Assembly: GCA_016931695.1 (NCBI GenBank)
Contig: JAFGEI010000217.1
Span: 30,248 to 94,247 of the forward strand
Length of the DNA stretch: 64,000 bases
Origin: Anaerolineae bacterium
GTDB lineage: Bacteria; Chloroflexota; Anaerolineae; B4-G1; DUEL01
Reading direction: 5' to 3'
Shown in pieces: positions 28,150 through 36,498 of this stretch. The notes beneath the pieces were generated by a model. The model ran no database searches. It was not told where the DNA came from and saw only the letters and a program-made list of their open reading frames with translations. Position 1 is the stretch's first letter. Each line of letters opens with the position of its first letter. A program made the position numbers and the translations under genes.

Positions 28150-29070
28150 TCATTTGCCCGATTCGAGCATTTCCCGCACGCTCCCCAATGCGCCCAAAAT
28201 TCCCGTTGCCTCGTACGGCAAAAACAACTTGGTTGCATTCCCTTTCGATATCTCTTGCAGCGATTCCAGGTATTTCAGGGCGATGAGATAATCGGTTGCT
28301 TTGCCTTTTCCAATCTTGGCTTCGATACACTCTAGCGCCTGCGCTTCCGCTTCGGCAACTGCCAACCTGGCCTGCGCGATTCCCTCGGCCTCCAATATCC
28401 TGGCCTGTTTTGCCGCTTCCGCTTTCCTGATCTCGGCCGTCGCCTCGCCTTCAGCTTCCAGCACGGCCGCTTGCTTCTTCCCTTCCGCCCTCAACACTTC
28501 GGCCCTCTTTTCCCGCTCCGCCGTCATCTGCAATTCCATCCGCTGCCGGATGTCTTCTGGAGGGCTGATCTCTTGCAACTCGACCCGGGTCACGTGGACA
28601 CCCCACGGATTTGTCGCCTCGTCGAGAATTGCCCGCAGTTGCGTGTTGATAGTTTCGCGCGAGGACAGCGTTTCATCGAGGGTCAATTGCCCGACGACGT
28701 TCCTGAGGCTGGTCTGCACGACCTTTTCGATACCGTCGACCAGGTTTGAAATCCCGTATACCGCCTTGTCCGGTTCCCTGATCTGGAAATACAGCACGGC
28801 GTCGATGCCCATCGTCACGTTATCCTGGGTGATGACGCTCTGTTGGGGAAAATCCAAAACCTGCTCTCTCAGATCGATCAGGTAAGACGTCCGGGTGACA
28901 ATTCTCCTTCTCCCATCGACATCGACCTCCAGCGCTCTAAAATAGATATTGCGCTTTGCTTCCAGTATCGGCACGACGAACTGCATCCCGCTATGGATCA
29001 CGCGGTGAAATTTCCCCAGTCGCTCGACGACAATTGCATGGGCTTGCGGCACAATGATAAAACCGAACAT
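28150..29070 (-). CDS. SPFH/Band 7 (stomatin-like) protein lacking an N-terminal TM
   Basis: MFGFIIVPQAHAIVVERLGKFHRVIHSGMQFVVPILE...SVITQDNVTMGIDAVLYFQI...TNPWGVHVTRVELQEISPPEDIRQRMELQMTAEREKRA; RBS aaaggag. Confidence 0.93.
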   Translation of the reverse strand: MFGFIIVPQAHAIVVERLGKFHRVIHSGMQFVVPILEAKRNIYFRALEVDVDGRRRIVTRTSYLIDLREQVLDFPQQSVITQDNVTMGIDAVLYFQIREPDKAVYGISNLVDGIEKVVQTSLRNVVGQLTLDETLSSRETINTQLRAILDEATNPWGVHVTRVELQEISPPEDIRQRMELQMTAEREKRAEVLRAEGKKQAAVLEAEGEATAEIRKAEAAKQARILEAEGIAQARLAVAEAEAQALECIEAKIGKGKATDYLIALKYLESLQEISKGNATKLFLPYEATGILGALGSVREMLESGK

Positions 29071-29083
29071 CGCCTGACTCCTT

Positions 29084-30040
29084 TCATTGTACTCGATCTA
29101 AATCTCCGCCGGGCACGGCGAGTTTTTCCACGATCTCTTGCACAATATCCCTGGCGCTGACGTCGCGCAGGCGAGCGGCCGGGCCGGGGATCACGCGGTG
29201 CGCCAGGGCCGGCAGGGTCAGCGCCTTGACGTCGTCGGGCAGGACGAACTGCCGTCCTGCCATCGCCGCCCGCGCCTGCCCGGCCCGGTAGAGAGCCAGG
29301 CTGCCGCGGGGGCTGGCGCCCAGATAGACCTCGGGGTGCTGGCGGGTCCGCCGCGTCATCTCGACAGCATACTGTTTTACCGCCACAGAGACGTGAACCG
29401 ACTTGACCGCCTCCTGGGCAGCGACCAAATCCTCCACCGCGGCGACCGGCCCCAGCTCCTCAATGGGATGGCGGAACTGCTGTCGGTCCAGAATCTCGAC
29501 CTCGTCCTCCCGCGCCGGGTACCCCAGGCCAACCCGCAGCAAGAAGCGGTCGAGCTGGGCCTCGGGGAGGGGAAAAGTGCCCTCGTACTCGATGGGATTC
29601 TGGGTGGCGAGCACCAGGAAGGGTTGGGGCAGGGGATGGGTCACACCATCGACGGTAATCTGCCGCTCCTCCATCGCTTCCAGCAGGGCGGCCTGTGTCT
29701 TGGGCGTCGCGCGGTTGATCTCGTCGGCGAGGACAACCTGGGCCACCACCGGGCCGGGTCGAAACTCGAACTCGCGGCTGACCTGGTTAAAGATCGAAAC
29801 ACCCGTGACGTCGCTGGGCAGCATGTCGGGGGTAAACTGGATGCGGCTGAAGGAACAGCCCAGCGAGCGGGCCAGGCTGCGAGCCAGCACCGTCTTGCCC
29901 ACGCCGGGCACGTCCTCGATCAACAGGTGCCCCCGCGAGAGGAGGGCGATCACGACCAGCTCTACCGACTCTCGCTTGCCAACGATCACCTGTTCAATGT
30001 TCTCGATCAACAACTGGGCAAAAGCTTGTACCTGGGACAT
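29084..30040 (-). CDS. MoxR-family AAA+ ATPase
   Basis: [49 protein letters not shown]...[23 protein letters not shown]...[24 protein letters not shown]. Confidence 0.95.
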   Translation of the reverse strand: MSQVQAFAQLLIENIEQVIVGKRESVELVVIALLSRGHLLIEDVPGVGKTVLARSLARSLGCSFSRIQFTPDMLPSDVTGVSIFNQVSREFEFRPGPVVAQVVLADEINRATPKTQAALLEAMEERQITVDGVTHPLPQPFLVLATQNPIEYEGTFPLPEAQLDRFLLRVGLGYPAREDEVEILDRQQFRHPIEELGPVAAVEDLVAAQEAVKSVHVSVAVKQYAVEMTRRTRQHPEVYLGASPRGSLALYRAGQARAAMAGRQFVLPDDVKALTLPALAHRVIPGPAARLRDVSARDIVQEIVEKLAVPGGDLDRVQ

Positions 30041-30073
30041 GTTCTCTCCGTTTTGCAAGAGTCCTGATCATCG

Positions 30074-30129
30074 GCCACGAATTAACACGAAAAAGGTAGA
30101 AAATTCGGAAATTCGTGTTAATTCGTGGC
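30074..30129. repeat. 18-bp perfect inverted repeat upstream of moxR
   Basis: GCCACGAATTAACACGAA (30074-30091) / TTCGTGTTAATTCGTGGC (30112-30129), 20-nt loop. Confidence 0.8.
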
Positions 30130-30373
30130 AGAAATTCCGAGATCATCTAGGGCTCCCCCAACTAATAAATGCGCCCGCTGCCCTGAAATGCACCCTCTGA
30201 GGATGGGCTGGTTGCGGGGGCACGACTCGGCTCACGTATACTATACCCACGAGAAACGGTTTTGGTTCATCTGGCTGAGCAGTCTCGTGTCAAGAGTCAT
30301 GTCATTCTTCAGCAAATAATAGGAAAAACGTCTATGGTCAATTTGGCCTTTTGGGTGTATCCTATGGGCGATA

Positions 30374-30490
30374 TAACTGCTCAAGCCACCCGCCTAGATG
30401 CCTTCCCTACGGTGCATAAAGAGATGGGGGGGGTTACGGGCGGCTTTGCCGCCTGCAAACCCCCATCTTGGCGAGTAGACTGGGCAGTTG
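30374..30490. repeat. palindromic element, family 1, directly upstream of the citrate-cleavage operon
   Basis: taactgctcaagccacccgcctagatgcc...gggttacGGGCGGCtttGCCGCCtgcaaacccccatc...tgggcagttg; same ends and core hairpin as 12037-12182 and 23132-23281. Confidence 0.78.
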
Positions 30491-30519
30491 CAGTTTACAT
30501 CCATTGAGGAGGGAATTTC

Positions 30520-32058
30520 ATGGCACGACTGCACGAATTTCAGGGAAAAGCGCTTTTGCGGCAGTTCAAGATCGCCGTGCCCCAGGGGGGCGTGGCGGCG
30601 ACGCCGGACGAAGCGCGCACGATTGCCGCAGAGATCGGCAAGCCAGTCATGGTCAAGGCCCAGGCCTGGGTGACAGGGCGGGCGAGCATGGGCGGCATCA
30701 AAAAGGCCGCCACGCCCAACGAGGCTGCCGCGGCGGCCGAGGCAATGCTCGGGATGAAGGTCAAGGGCTTTGTCGTCGAACAGGTGCTGATCGAGGAACA
30801 GCTGGACATCACCCGCGAGTTCTACGCCGGGGTCATTGTCGATGACCGGGCGCAGGCGCCGCTGGTCATGTTCTCCAGCGTGGGCGGAACGGGCATCGAA
30901 GAGATCGCCGCGGCCCACCCGGACCAGGTCGCCAGCACCCACGTCGACATCATCGCCGGCCTGCAGGATTACAAGGCCCGCAACCTGGTGCGCAAGACCG
31001 GCATAGGCGGGCGGCTGCAGCGGGACCTGGGCGGTCTGTTGGTACAGCTGTACGATGTGGCGCGCACCTACGAGGCCCGTGCAGCCGAGATCAACCCGCT
31101 GGTTGAAACTGCCGACGGCAAGCTCTACGCCGCCGACTGCCGCCTCACCGTAGACGATTACGCCGTCTTTCGGCACAAGGACCTGGGCATCGAGATCGCG
31201 CGCGAGTACGACCGGCCGCCCACGGCGCTGGAAAAGATCGCCTACGCGGTGGAAGCAAAGGACTATCGCGGCACCTTTTATTTTATCCAGATGGCCGAGG
31301 ATTTTGAGCAGGGGGATGGCTACGTCGGCTTCCACGGCGCCGGCGGCGGCGGCTCGATGATGAGCATGGACGCCGTGCTGCGCCAGGGCTACAAGCTGGC
31401 GACCTTTGTCGACACCAGCGGCAACCCGCCCGCCAGCAAGGTCTACCGCGCGGCCCGCATCGTCCTGGCGACCGGCCCCATCGACGGCTACTTTGGCTCC
31501 GGCTCCGGCGTCGCCAGCCAGGAACAGTTCCACTCGGCGCGGGGGCTGGTCAAGGCCTTTTTGGAGGCCCACCTCGACATCCCCGTCGTCGTCCGCCTGG
31601 GCGGCAACGCCGAGGACAAGGCGGTCGAGATCCTGGAACGGCTCAACGAGCACATCCCGGCCCCCGTGGAGGGATACAGGAAAGACGACTCGCCCGACTT
31701 TTGCGCCCAGCGGCTCGCTGCCCTGATCGAGGCGGGGGAGCTGCGGGACGTCGCCCCGCCGGCACCACGCCCCGCGCCCCAGCAGCCCTACAGCTTTACC
31801 ACCGTCACCGGCGGCACGGTCACTTTCGACCACGCCCTCTGTGCCACCTGCGAGAGCAAAATCTGCGTGCAGGAATGCGTCGCCCAGATCCTCTCCCTAA
31901 ACGACGACGGCTGCCCAGAGCTCAACATTACGCTCGCAGAGGCCCAAAAAGGCCGCTGCATCGAGTGCCTGGCCTGCGAGGTCGAGTGCATGTTCCAGGG
32001 AGCGGGCGGCGGGCACATCGATCTGCCCATCCCCGGGCTGGACGAGGAGGTCATCTAA
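30520..32058 (+). CDS. succinyl/citryl-CoA synthetase beta (ATP-grasp) subunit fused to a C-terminal 2[4Fe-4S] ferredoxin-like domain
   Basis: MARLHEFQGKALLRQFKIAVPQGGVA...KPVMVKAQAWVTGRASMGGIKKAATPNEA...EINPLVE...DTSGNPPASKVYRAARIVLATGPIDGYFGSGSG...VPVVVRLGGNAED; then a Pro-rich linker and CATCESKICVQEC...CIECLACEVEC. Confidence 0.9.
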   Translation: MARLHEFQGKALLRQFKIAVPQGGVAATPDEARTIAAEIGKPVMVKAQAWVTGRASMGGIKKAATPNEAAAAAEAMLGMKVKGFVVEQVLIEEQLDITREFYAGVIVDDRAQAPLVMFSSVGGTGIEEIAAAHPDQVASTHVDIIAGLQDYKARNLVRKTGIGGRLQRDLGGLLVQLYDVARTYEARAAEINPLVETADGKLYAADCRLTVDDYAVFRHKDLGIEIAREYDRPPTALEKIAYAVEAKDYRGTFYFIQMAEDFEQGDGYVGFHGAGGGGSMMSMDAVLRQGYKLATFVDTSGNPPASKVYRAARIVLATGPIDGYFGSGSGVASQEQFHSARGLVKAFLEAHLDIPVVVRLGGNAEDKAVEILERLNEHIPAPVEGYRKDDSPDFCAQRLAALIEAGELRDVAPPAPRPAPQQPYSFTTVTGGTVTFDHALCATCESKICVQECVAQILSLNDDGCPELNITLAEAQKGRCIECLACEVECMFQGAGGGHIDLPIPGLDEEVI

Positions 32059-32963
32059 TGTCTATTCTCATCGATCAAACCAAGCGCGTCCTGGTACAGG
32101 GCATCACCGGGCGCGAGGGAATTGCACGCACGCAGTTGATGGTTGGCTACGGCACCCACGTCGTCGCCGGAGTGACGCCCGGCAAGGGCGGGCAGGCAGT
32201 CGAGGGCATCCCGGTCTTTGATACCGTCGAGGAAGCGTGGGAGCAGGCTGGCCCGATCGACATCAGCGTCCTCTTTATCCCCGCGCCACTGGTGCGGAGC
32301 GCGGCGTTGGAGGCGATCGACGCCGGGGTCAAGCTGCTGGTCATCGTGCCCGACCGGGTGCCCATCTATGACGTGCTCGTCATCGCCAAGCGGGCCAAAG
32401 AAACCGGGGCCCGCTTCGTCGGGCCGAACACGCTGGGAGTGCTCAGCCCCGACAAGGCAGTGCTGGGCATGATCGGCGGCCGCGCCGCCTCGGCCCGCTC
32501 CTGGTTCTTCCCGGGGCCGGTCGGCATCTCCTCTCGCAGCGGCGGCATCACTTCCTCAATGGCCTACTACCTGGCCCAGGAGGGCATCGGCGCCACCACC
32601 CTGGTCCACGTCGGCGGCGACGCGGTGGTCGGATTGCCCCACCCCGAGGTGGTCAAGCTCTTTGAGCATGACCCCGAGACCAAGGCGGTGGTCATGTTCG
32701 GCGAGATCGGCACCAGCCAGGAAGAGATGGTGGCGGATTTGATCGAAGAGGGCGCGTTCACCAAACCGCTGGTCGCCTACATCGGCGGCAAGGCGGCCAA
32801 GAGCGGCACCCGCTTCTCGCACGCCGGCGCCATCGTCGAAGGAGGCCGCGGCACCTACGAGGGCAAGGTCGAGCGGCTGCGCGAGGTCGGCGCGACGGTG
32901 GTGGAACAGTTTATGGATCTGCCGGCGGCAACCAAGGAGGTGTTGGCACGGATTGGCGCATGA
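32058..32963 (+). CDS. succinyl/citryl-CoA synthetase alpha subunit
   Basis: MSILIDQTKRVLVQGITGREGIARTQLMVGYGTHVVAGVTPGKGGQAVEGIPVFDTVEEA; catalytic His motif RFSHAGAIVEGGRGTYEGK. Confidence 0.93.
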   Translation: MSILIDQTKRVLVQGITGREGIARTQLMVGYGTHVVAGVTPGKGGQAVEGIPVFDTVEEAWEQAGPIDISVLFIPAPLVRSAALEAIDAGVKLLVIVPDRVPIYDVLVIAKRAKETGARFVGPNTLGVLSPDKAVLGMIGGRAASARSWFFPGPVGISSRSGGITSSMAYYLAQEGIGATTLVHVGGDAVVGLPHPEVVKLFEHDPETKAVVMFGEIGTSQEEMVADLIEEGAFTKPLVAYIGGKAAKSGTRFSHAGAIVEGGRGTYEGKVERLREVGATVVEQFMDLPAATKEVLARIGA

Positions 32964-32977
32964 GATTTATCGCGTAC

Positions 32978-33013
32978 TGCGTATTGTGTATTCCGTTCCT
33001 TACGCAATACGCA
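32978..33013 (+). repeat. intergenic hairpin (TGCGTATTG family) between the alpha subunit and the lyase gene
   Basis: TGCGTATTGTGTA-ttccgttcct-TACGCAATACGCA, 13-bp stem with one G-U. Confidence 0.7.
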
Positions 33014-33053
33014 CCATGTCGCTTCATCCAATTGAACGTTTGAGGAGATAATC

Positions 33054-33830
33054 ATGACCGAAGAAATCTGGTCTCAACCAATCACAAAAATCGAGCCCAA
33101 CAAGGTGGCTGTGCGCGGTTATCGCATCGACGAGTTGATGGGCCGCGTACCCTTTGCCCACGTCGTCTACCTGGTACTCAAGGGCGAGCTGCCCACTGCA
33201 GCCCAGGGGCAGGTAATGGACGCCATCCTCGTCTCCAGCGTCGACCACGGCGCGACGCCGCCCTCGGTGCTGGCGGCGCGGACGGTCGCCTCGGGCGGCG
33301 CCCCACTGACCACCGGCATCGCCGCCGGCATCATGACCATCAACCGCCACCACGGGGGAGCCATCGAGGGCTGCATGCGCGTGCTGCTGGAGGCAGTGGC
33401 CTCCAAGCGGGCGAAAGGGCAGGATACCCTCACCGCCGCTCGCGAGCTGGTGACCGACTACCGGGAGCAGAAAAAGCGCATCCCCGGCTACGGCCACCGC
33501 ATCCACACCGAGGACCCGCGCACGATCAAGCTCTTTGCCATCTGCGAAGAGGTGGGGGTGGCGGGCGAATACGTCGCGATGGGACACGCCCTGCGCCAGG
33601 CAATGAACGAGATCATTGGCAAGGACCTGCCGCTGAACGTCGACGGGGCCATCGCCGCCGTGCTGTGCGAGCTGGACATCCCACCCGAAATGGGCAACGG
33701 CCTCTTTGCCATCGCCCGCACCGTCGGCCTGACCGCCCACGTATTCGACGAAATCACCGCCCAGCGGCCGATGCGGCGCATCTCGCCTACAGCGCAGGAG
33801 TATAACGGACCGGAGGAACGGTCTCTGTAG
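33054..33830 (+). CDS. citryl-CoA lyase-like protein (citrate synthase C-terminal fold, stand-alone)
   Basis: 258 aa; NRHHGGAIEGCMRVL, IPGYGHRIHTEDPRTIKLF, LPLNVDGAIAAVLCELDIPPEMGNGLFAIARTVGLTAHVFDE: the three catalytic motifs (His, His, Asp) of citrate synthase/CCL. Confidence 0.82.
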   Translation: MTEEIWSQPITKIEPNKVAVRGYRIDELMGRVPFAHVVYLVLKGELPTAAQGQVMDAILVSSVDHGATPPSVLAARTVASGGAPLTTGIAAGIMTINRHHGGAIEGCMRVLLEAVASKRAKGQDTLTAARELVTDYREQKKRIPGYGHRIHTEDPRTIKLFAICEEVGVAGEYVAMGHALRQAMNEIIGKDLPLNVDGAIAAVLCELDIPPEMGNGLFAIARTVGLTAHVFDEITAQRPMRRISPTAQEYNGPEERSL

Positions 33831-33843
33831 CACAATTCACATT

Positions 33844-33914
33844 TTGCGCTTTACGCTTTACGCCTTACGTATTGCGTATTGCGTATTGCGTATTGCGTAA
33901 AACGTAGAGCGTAA
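33844..33914 (+). repeat. intergenic hairpin with four tandem GTATTGC heptamers
   Basis: Outer imperfect stem ttgcgctttacgctttacgc / gcgtaaaacgtagagcgtaa; (GTATTGC)x4 at 33869-33896. Confidence 0.75.
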
Positions 33915-33929
33915 TGAGGAGAAAAAGTG

Positions 33930-34502
33930 ATGAGAGAACGACTGCTTGAACTGATGCCCGAGTTCGATCTGATCCAGGATGACGAACTGCGGGAAAAGTC
34001 AATCCACACCTGGGAGGTGGCGATGGAGCAGGGGGGCTGGACGCCGGATGAACTGGCCGAGATGCCCTTTACCCTGCTGCTCAACCCCTGCCCGGCCTCT
34101 TACATCGACCACGTCCGCGCGGTGACCCTGACCGCCGTCCGCACCGCCGAGGTCTTTGGCGAGATCTATGGCGACCGCGTGCCGGTCGACATGGACCTGC
34201 TCGTTGCCGGCGCGCTGCTGCACGACGTCGGCAAGATCCTCGAGTACGAGCCGTGCGAGGACGGCACGACGGTGCAGTCCTACAACGGCAAGCTGATGCG
34301 CCACCCCTTCAGTGGCATGGAGCTGGCGGCCCGCTGCGGCCTGCCGCTGGAGGTCCAACACATCATCGCCGCCCACGCCGGGGAGGGGGACAAGATGGAC
34401 CGCACCACCGAAGCGACGCTGGTCAACCACGCCGATTTCATGTCCTTCCACAGCTTTCAGCGCATGCTGACCAAGAAGCAACTTGCGGCGAGGATGGGGT
34501 AA
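33930..34502 (+). CDS. HD-domain phosphohydrolase-like protein
   Basis: VDMDLLVAGALLHDVGKILEYEP...LMRHPFSGMELAARCGLPLEVQHIIAAHAGEGDKM. Confidence 0.85.
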   Translation: MRERLLELMPEFDLIQDDELREKSIHTWEVAMEQGGWTPDELAEMPFTLLLNPCPASYIDHVRAVTLTAVRTAEVFGEIYGDRVPVDMDLLVAGALLHDVGKILEYEPCEDGTTVQSYNGKLMRHPFSGMELAARCGLPLEVQHIIAAHAGEGDKMDRTTEATLVNHADFMSFHSFQRMLTKKQLAARMG

Positions 34503-34555
34503 TACACAATACGCAGTACGTATTTCGTATTGCGTAGTACGTACTGTGTATTACA
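34499..34555 (+). repeat. intergenic hairpin (ACGTA/TAATACACA family)
   Basis: TAATACACA atacgca GTACGTA ... TACGTAC TGTGTATTA nested stems. Confidence 0.7.
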
Positions 34556-34571
34556 TAACGAGGAGAGACGT

Positions 34572-35831
34572 ATGGCTGGACAAACGATCATCGAAAAGAT
34601 ATTTGCCGCCCACACCGCCGCTGACGCCTCCGTCGAGCCGGGCAGCATCATCTGGCTCGACCTCGACGTGCGCACGGCGCGCGATTTTGCCGGGGCGAAC
34701 GTGGTCAAGAACTATCAAACCCACTATGGCGAAACGCCCGTCGCCGACAAAACCAAGACCTTTTTCACCTTCGACCTGGTCGTGCCGCCCAGCAACATCC
34801 CCTACGCCAACAACCAACAGGTCTGCCGCACCTGGGCGCGGGAGCAGGGGGTCGGGGTCTATGACGTCAACGCCGGCATCGGCTCCCACGTGGTGGTGGA
34901 GGAGGGGCTGGCCTACCCCGGCGTGACGCTGGTCGGCACCGACAGCCACCTCAACATCCTGGGAGCAATCGGCGCCTTCGGCCAGGGCATGGGCGATCAG
35001 GACATTGCCTTTGCCTTCAAAACCGGCCGCACCTGGTTCGAGGTGCCGCCGACGATGAAGGTGGTGGTCAAGGGAGAGTACCAGTACCCCTGCACCGCTC
35101 GCGACCTGACGCTGGCGATCCTGGACAAGCTGGGCTCCAAGGGCGCGCTGGGCCGGGCGATCGAGTTCTACGGCCCGGCAATCGAGGCCCTCGACCTGCC
35201 CGGGCGCATCACCCTCGCCAGCCAGGTGACCGAAATGGGCGGCATCGTCGGCTTTATCCCCCCTTCGGAGGAGGTGCTGGCCTACGCCCGCCAGCAAAGC
35301 GGACGGGCCGACATCCCGTCGTTCGCCGCCGATCCCGACGCCGAGTACGTAGAGACGGTCGTGGTCGACGTCAGCGGGCTGGAACCGCTCATCGCCTGCC
35401 CGCCCAACCCGGCCAACGTGGTGCCGGTGCGCGAGGTGGCGGGCCGGCGCATCGATTCGGTCTTTTTCGGCTCCTGCACCAACGGCCGGTTCGAGGATTT
35501 CGCGGCGGTGGCCGAGATCGTGCAGGGAAAGCGGGTCGCGCCGTGGGTCATGGCGACGGTGGTACCGGCGACGCGGGAGGTCTACCAGCAGATGCTTCGC
35601 TCCGGCGTGCTGCAGACCCTCTTTGATGCCGGGTTCATCATCAGCAACCCCGGCTGCGGCGGCTGCGCTTCGGGACATCTCGGCATGACCGGCGTGGGAC
35701 AGGTCAACATCAGCACCAGCAATCGCAATTTTCCCGGCAAGCAAGGCGCCGGCGACACCTACCTGGCCAGCCCGGTCACGGCCGCCTGGTGCGCCCTCAA
35801 AGGCGAGATCACGGTGCCGGAGGCCAGTTAA
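34572..35831 (+). CDS. aconitase superfamily (LeuC/HacA-like) dehydratase large subunit 1
   Basis: LVGTDSHLNILGAIGAFGQGMGDQDIAFAF; GSCTNGRFEDF; NPGCGGCASGH Fe-S ligands; STSNRNFPGKQG. Confidence 0.9.
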   Translation: MAGQTIIEKIFAAHTAADASVEPGSIIWLDLDVRTARDFAGANVVKNYQTHYGETPVADKTKTFFTFDLVVPPSNIPYANNQQVCRTWAREQGVGVYDVNAGIGSHVVVEEGLAYPGVTLVGTDSHLNILGAIGAFGQGMGDQDIAFAFKTGRTWFEVPPTMKVVVKGEYQYPCTARDLTLAILDKLGSKGALGRAIEFYGPAIEALDLPGRITLASQVTEMGGIVGFIPPSEEVLAYARQQSGRADIPSFAADPDAEYVETVVVDVSGLEPLIACPPNPANVVPVREVAGRRIDSVFFGSCTNGRFEDFAAVAEIVQGKRVAPWVMATVVPATREVYQQMLRSGVLQTLFDAGFIISNPGCGGCASGHLGMTGVGQVNISTSNRNFPGKQGAGDTYLASPVTAAWCALKGEITVPEAS

Positions 35832-35888
35832 CCGACAAATCAGCCACGAATTACACGAATTCTCACGAGTAAAACAGGAGAATGATGT

Positions 35889-36422
35889 ATGAAGGAAACA
35901 ACAGTTAAAGGCCGCCTCTGGATCCTCACCAACCCGGCGGGCAAGCTGTACGACGACATCGACACCGACATGATCTTTCACAACCGCTACCTGCACATCA
36001 CCGACGTGGCCGAGATGGGGCAGTATGCGTTGGACAACCTGGTCGGTTGGAAGAATTTTGCGCGCAAGGCCCAGGCGGGGGACGTGATCATGGCCGGGCC
36101 GAACTTTGGCTCCGGCTCCTCCCGCCAGCAGGCAGTCGACTGCTTTCGCGCCCTGGGCATCAACGCGGTCATCGCCGAGAGCTTTGGCGCCATCTACAAG
36201 CGCAACGCCATCAACAGCGGGCTGCCCATCGTCACCATGCCTGGCCTCAGCAAGATCGCCGGCGAGTTTGCCACCGGCGACGAGCTGGCGGTCGATTTCG
36301 CCACCGGCGAGGTGGTGCTCAACGGCGAGAAGCGCTTCCAGGCCGAGCCCTTCTCCGGCGTGCAGATGGACATCTACCAGGCAGGGGACCTGTTCGCGTA
36401 CGGGGAGTCGTTGGGAGCGTGA
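35889..36422 (+). CDS. aconitase superfamily (LeuD-like) dehydratase small subunit 1
   Basis: DDIDTDMIFHNRYLHITDVAEMG; GDVIMAGPNFGSGSSRQQAVDCFRALGINAVIAESFGAIYKRNAINSGLP. Confidence 0.9.
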   Translation: MKETTVKGRLWILTNPAGKLYDDIDTDMIFHNRYLHITDVAEMGQYALDNLVGWKNFARKAQAGDVIMAGPNFGSGSSRQQAVDCFRALGINAVIAESFGAIYKRNAINSGLPIVTMPGLSKIAGEFATGDELAVDFATGEVVLNGEKRFQAEPFSGVQMDIYQAGDLFAYGESLGA

Positions 36423-36430
36423 ACATACAA

Positions 36431-36480
36431 TTACGTTTCACGTTTTACGCTTTACGTATTGCGTAAAACGTGAAATGTAA
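36431..36480 (+). repeat. 20-bp intergenic hairpin between dehydratase pairs 1 and 2
   Basis: TTACGTTTCACGTTTTACGC-tttacgtatt-GCGTAAAACGTGAAATGTAA; 20-bp stem with a single G-U. Confidence 0.85.
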
Positions 36481-36498
36481 TGCAAGGAGAAATTGCAC

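Noticed and set aside
30520-32963. Ordinary succinyl-CoA synthetase sucCD assignment
   Set aside because: Not excluded, but the adjacent lyase, ACL-like order, DTSGNPP segment and ferredoxin fusion make a citryl-CoA synthetase-type role at least as likely; no gene symbol assigned.
33869-33896. (GTATTGC)x4 tandem heptamer as a CRISPR or phase-variation tract
   Set aside because: Too short and intergenic, with no spacers; better explained as the loop of the intercistronic hairpin.
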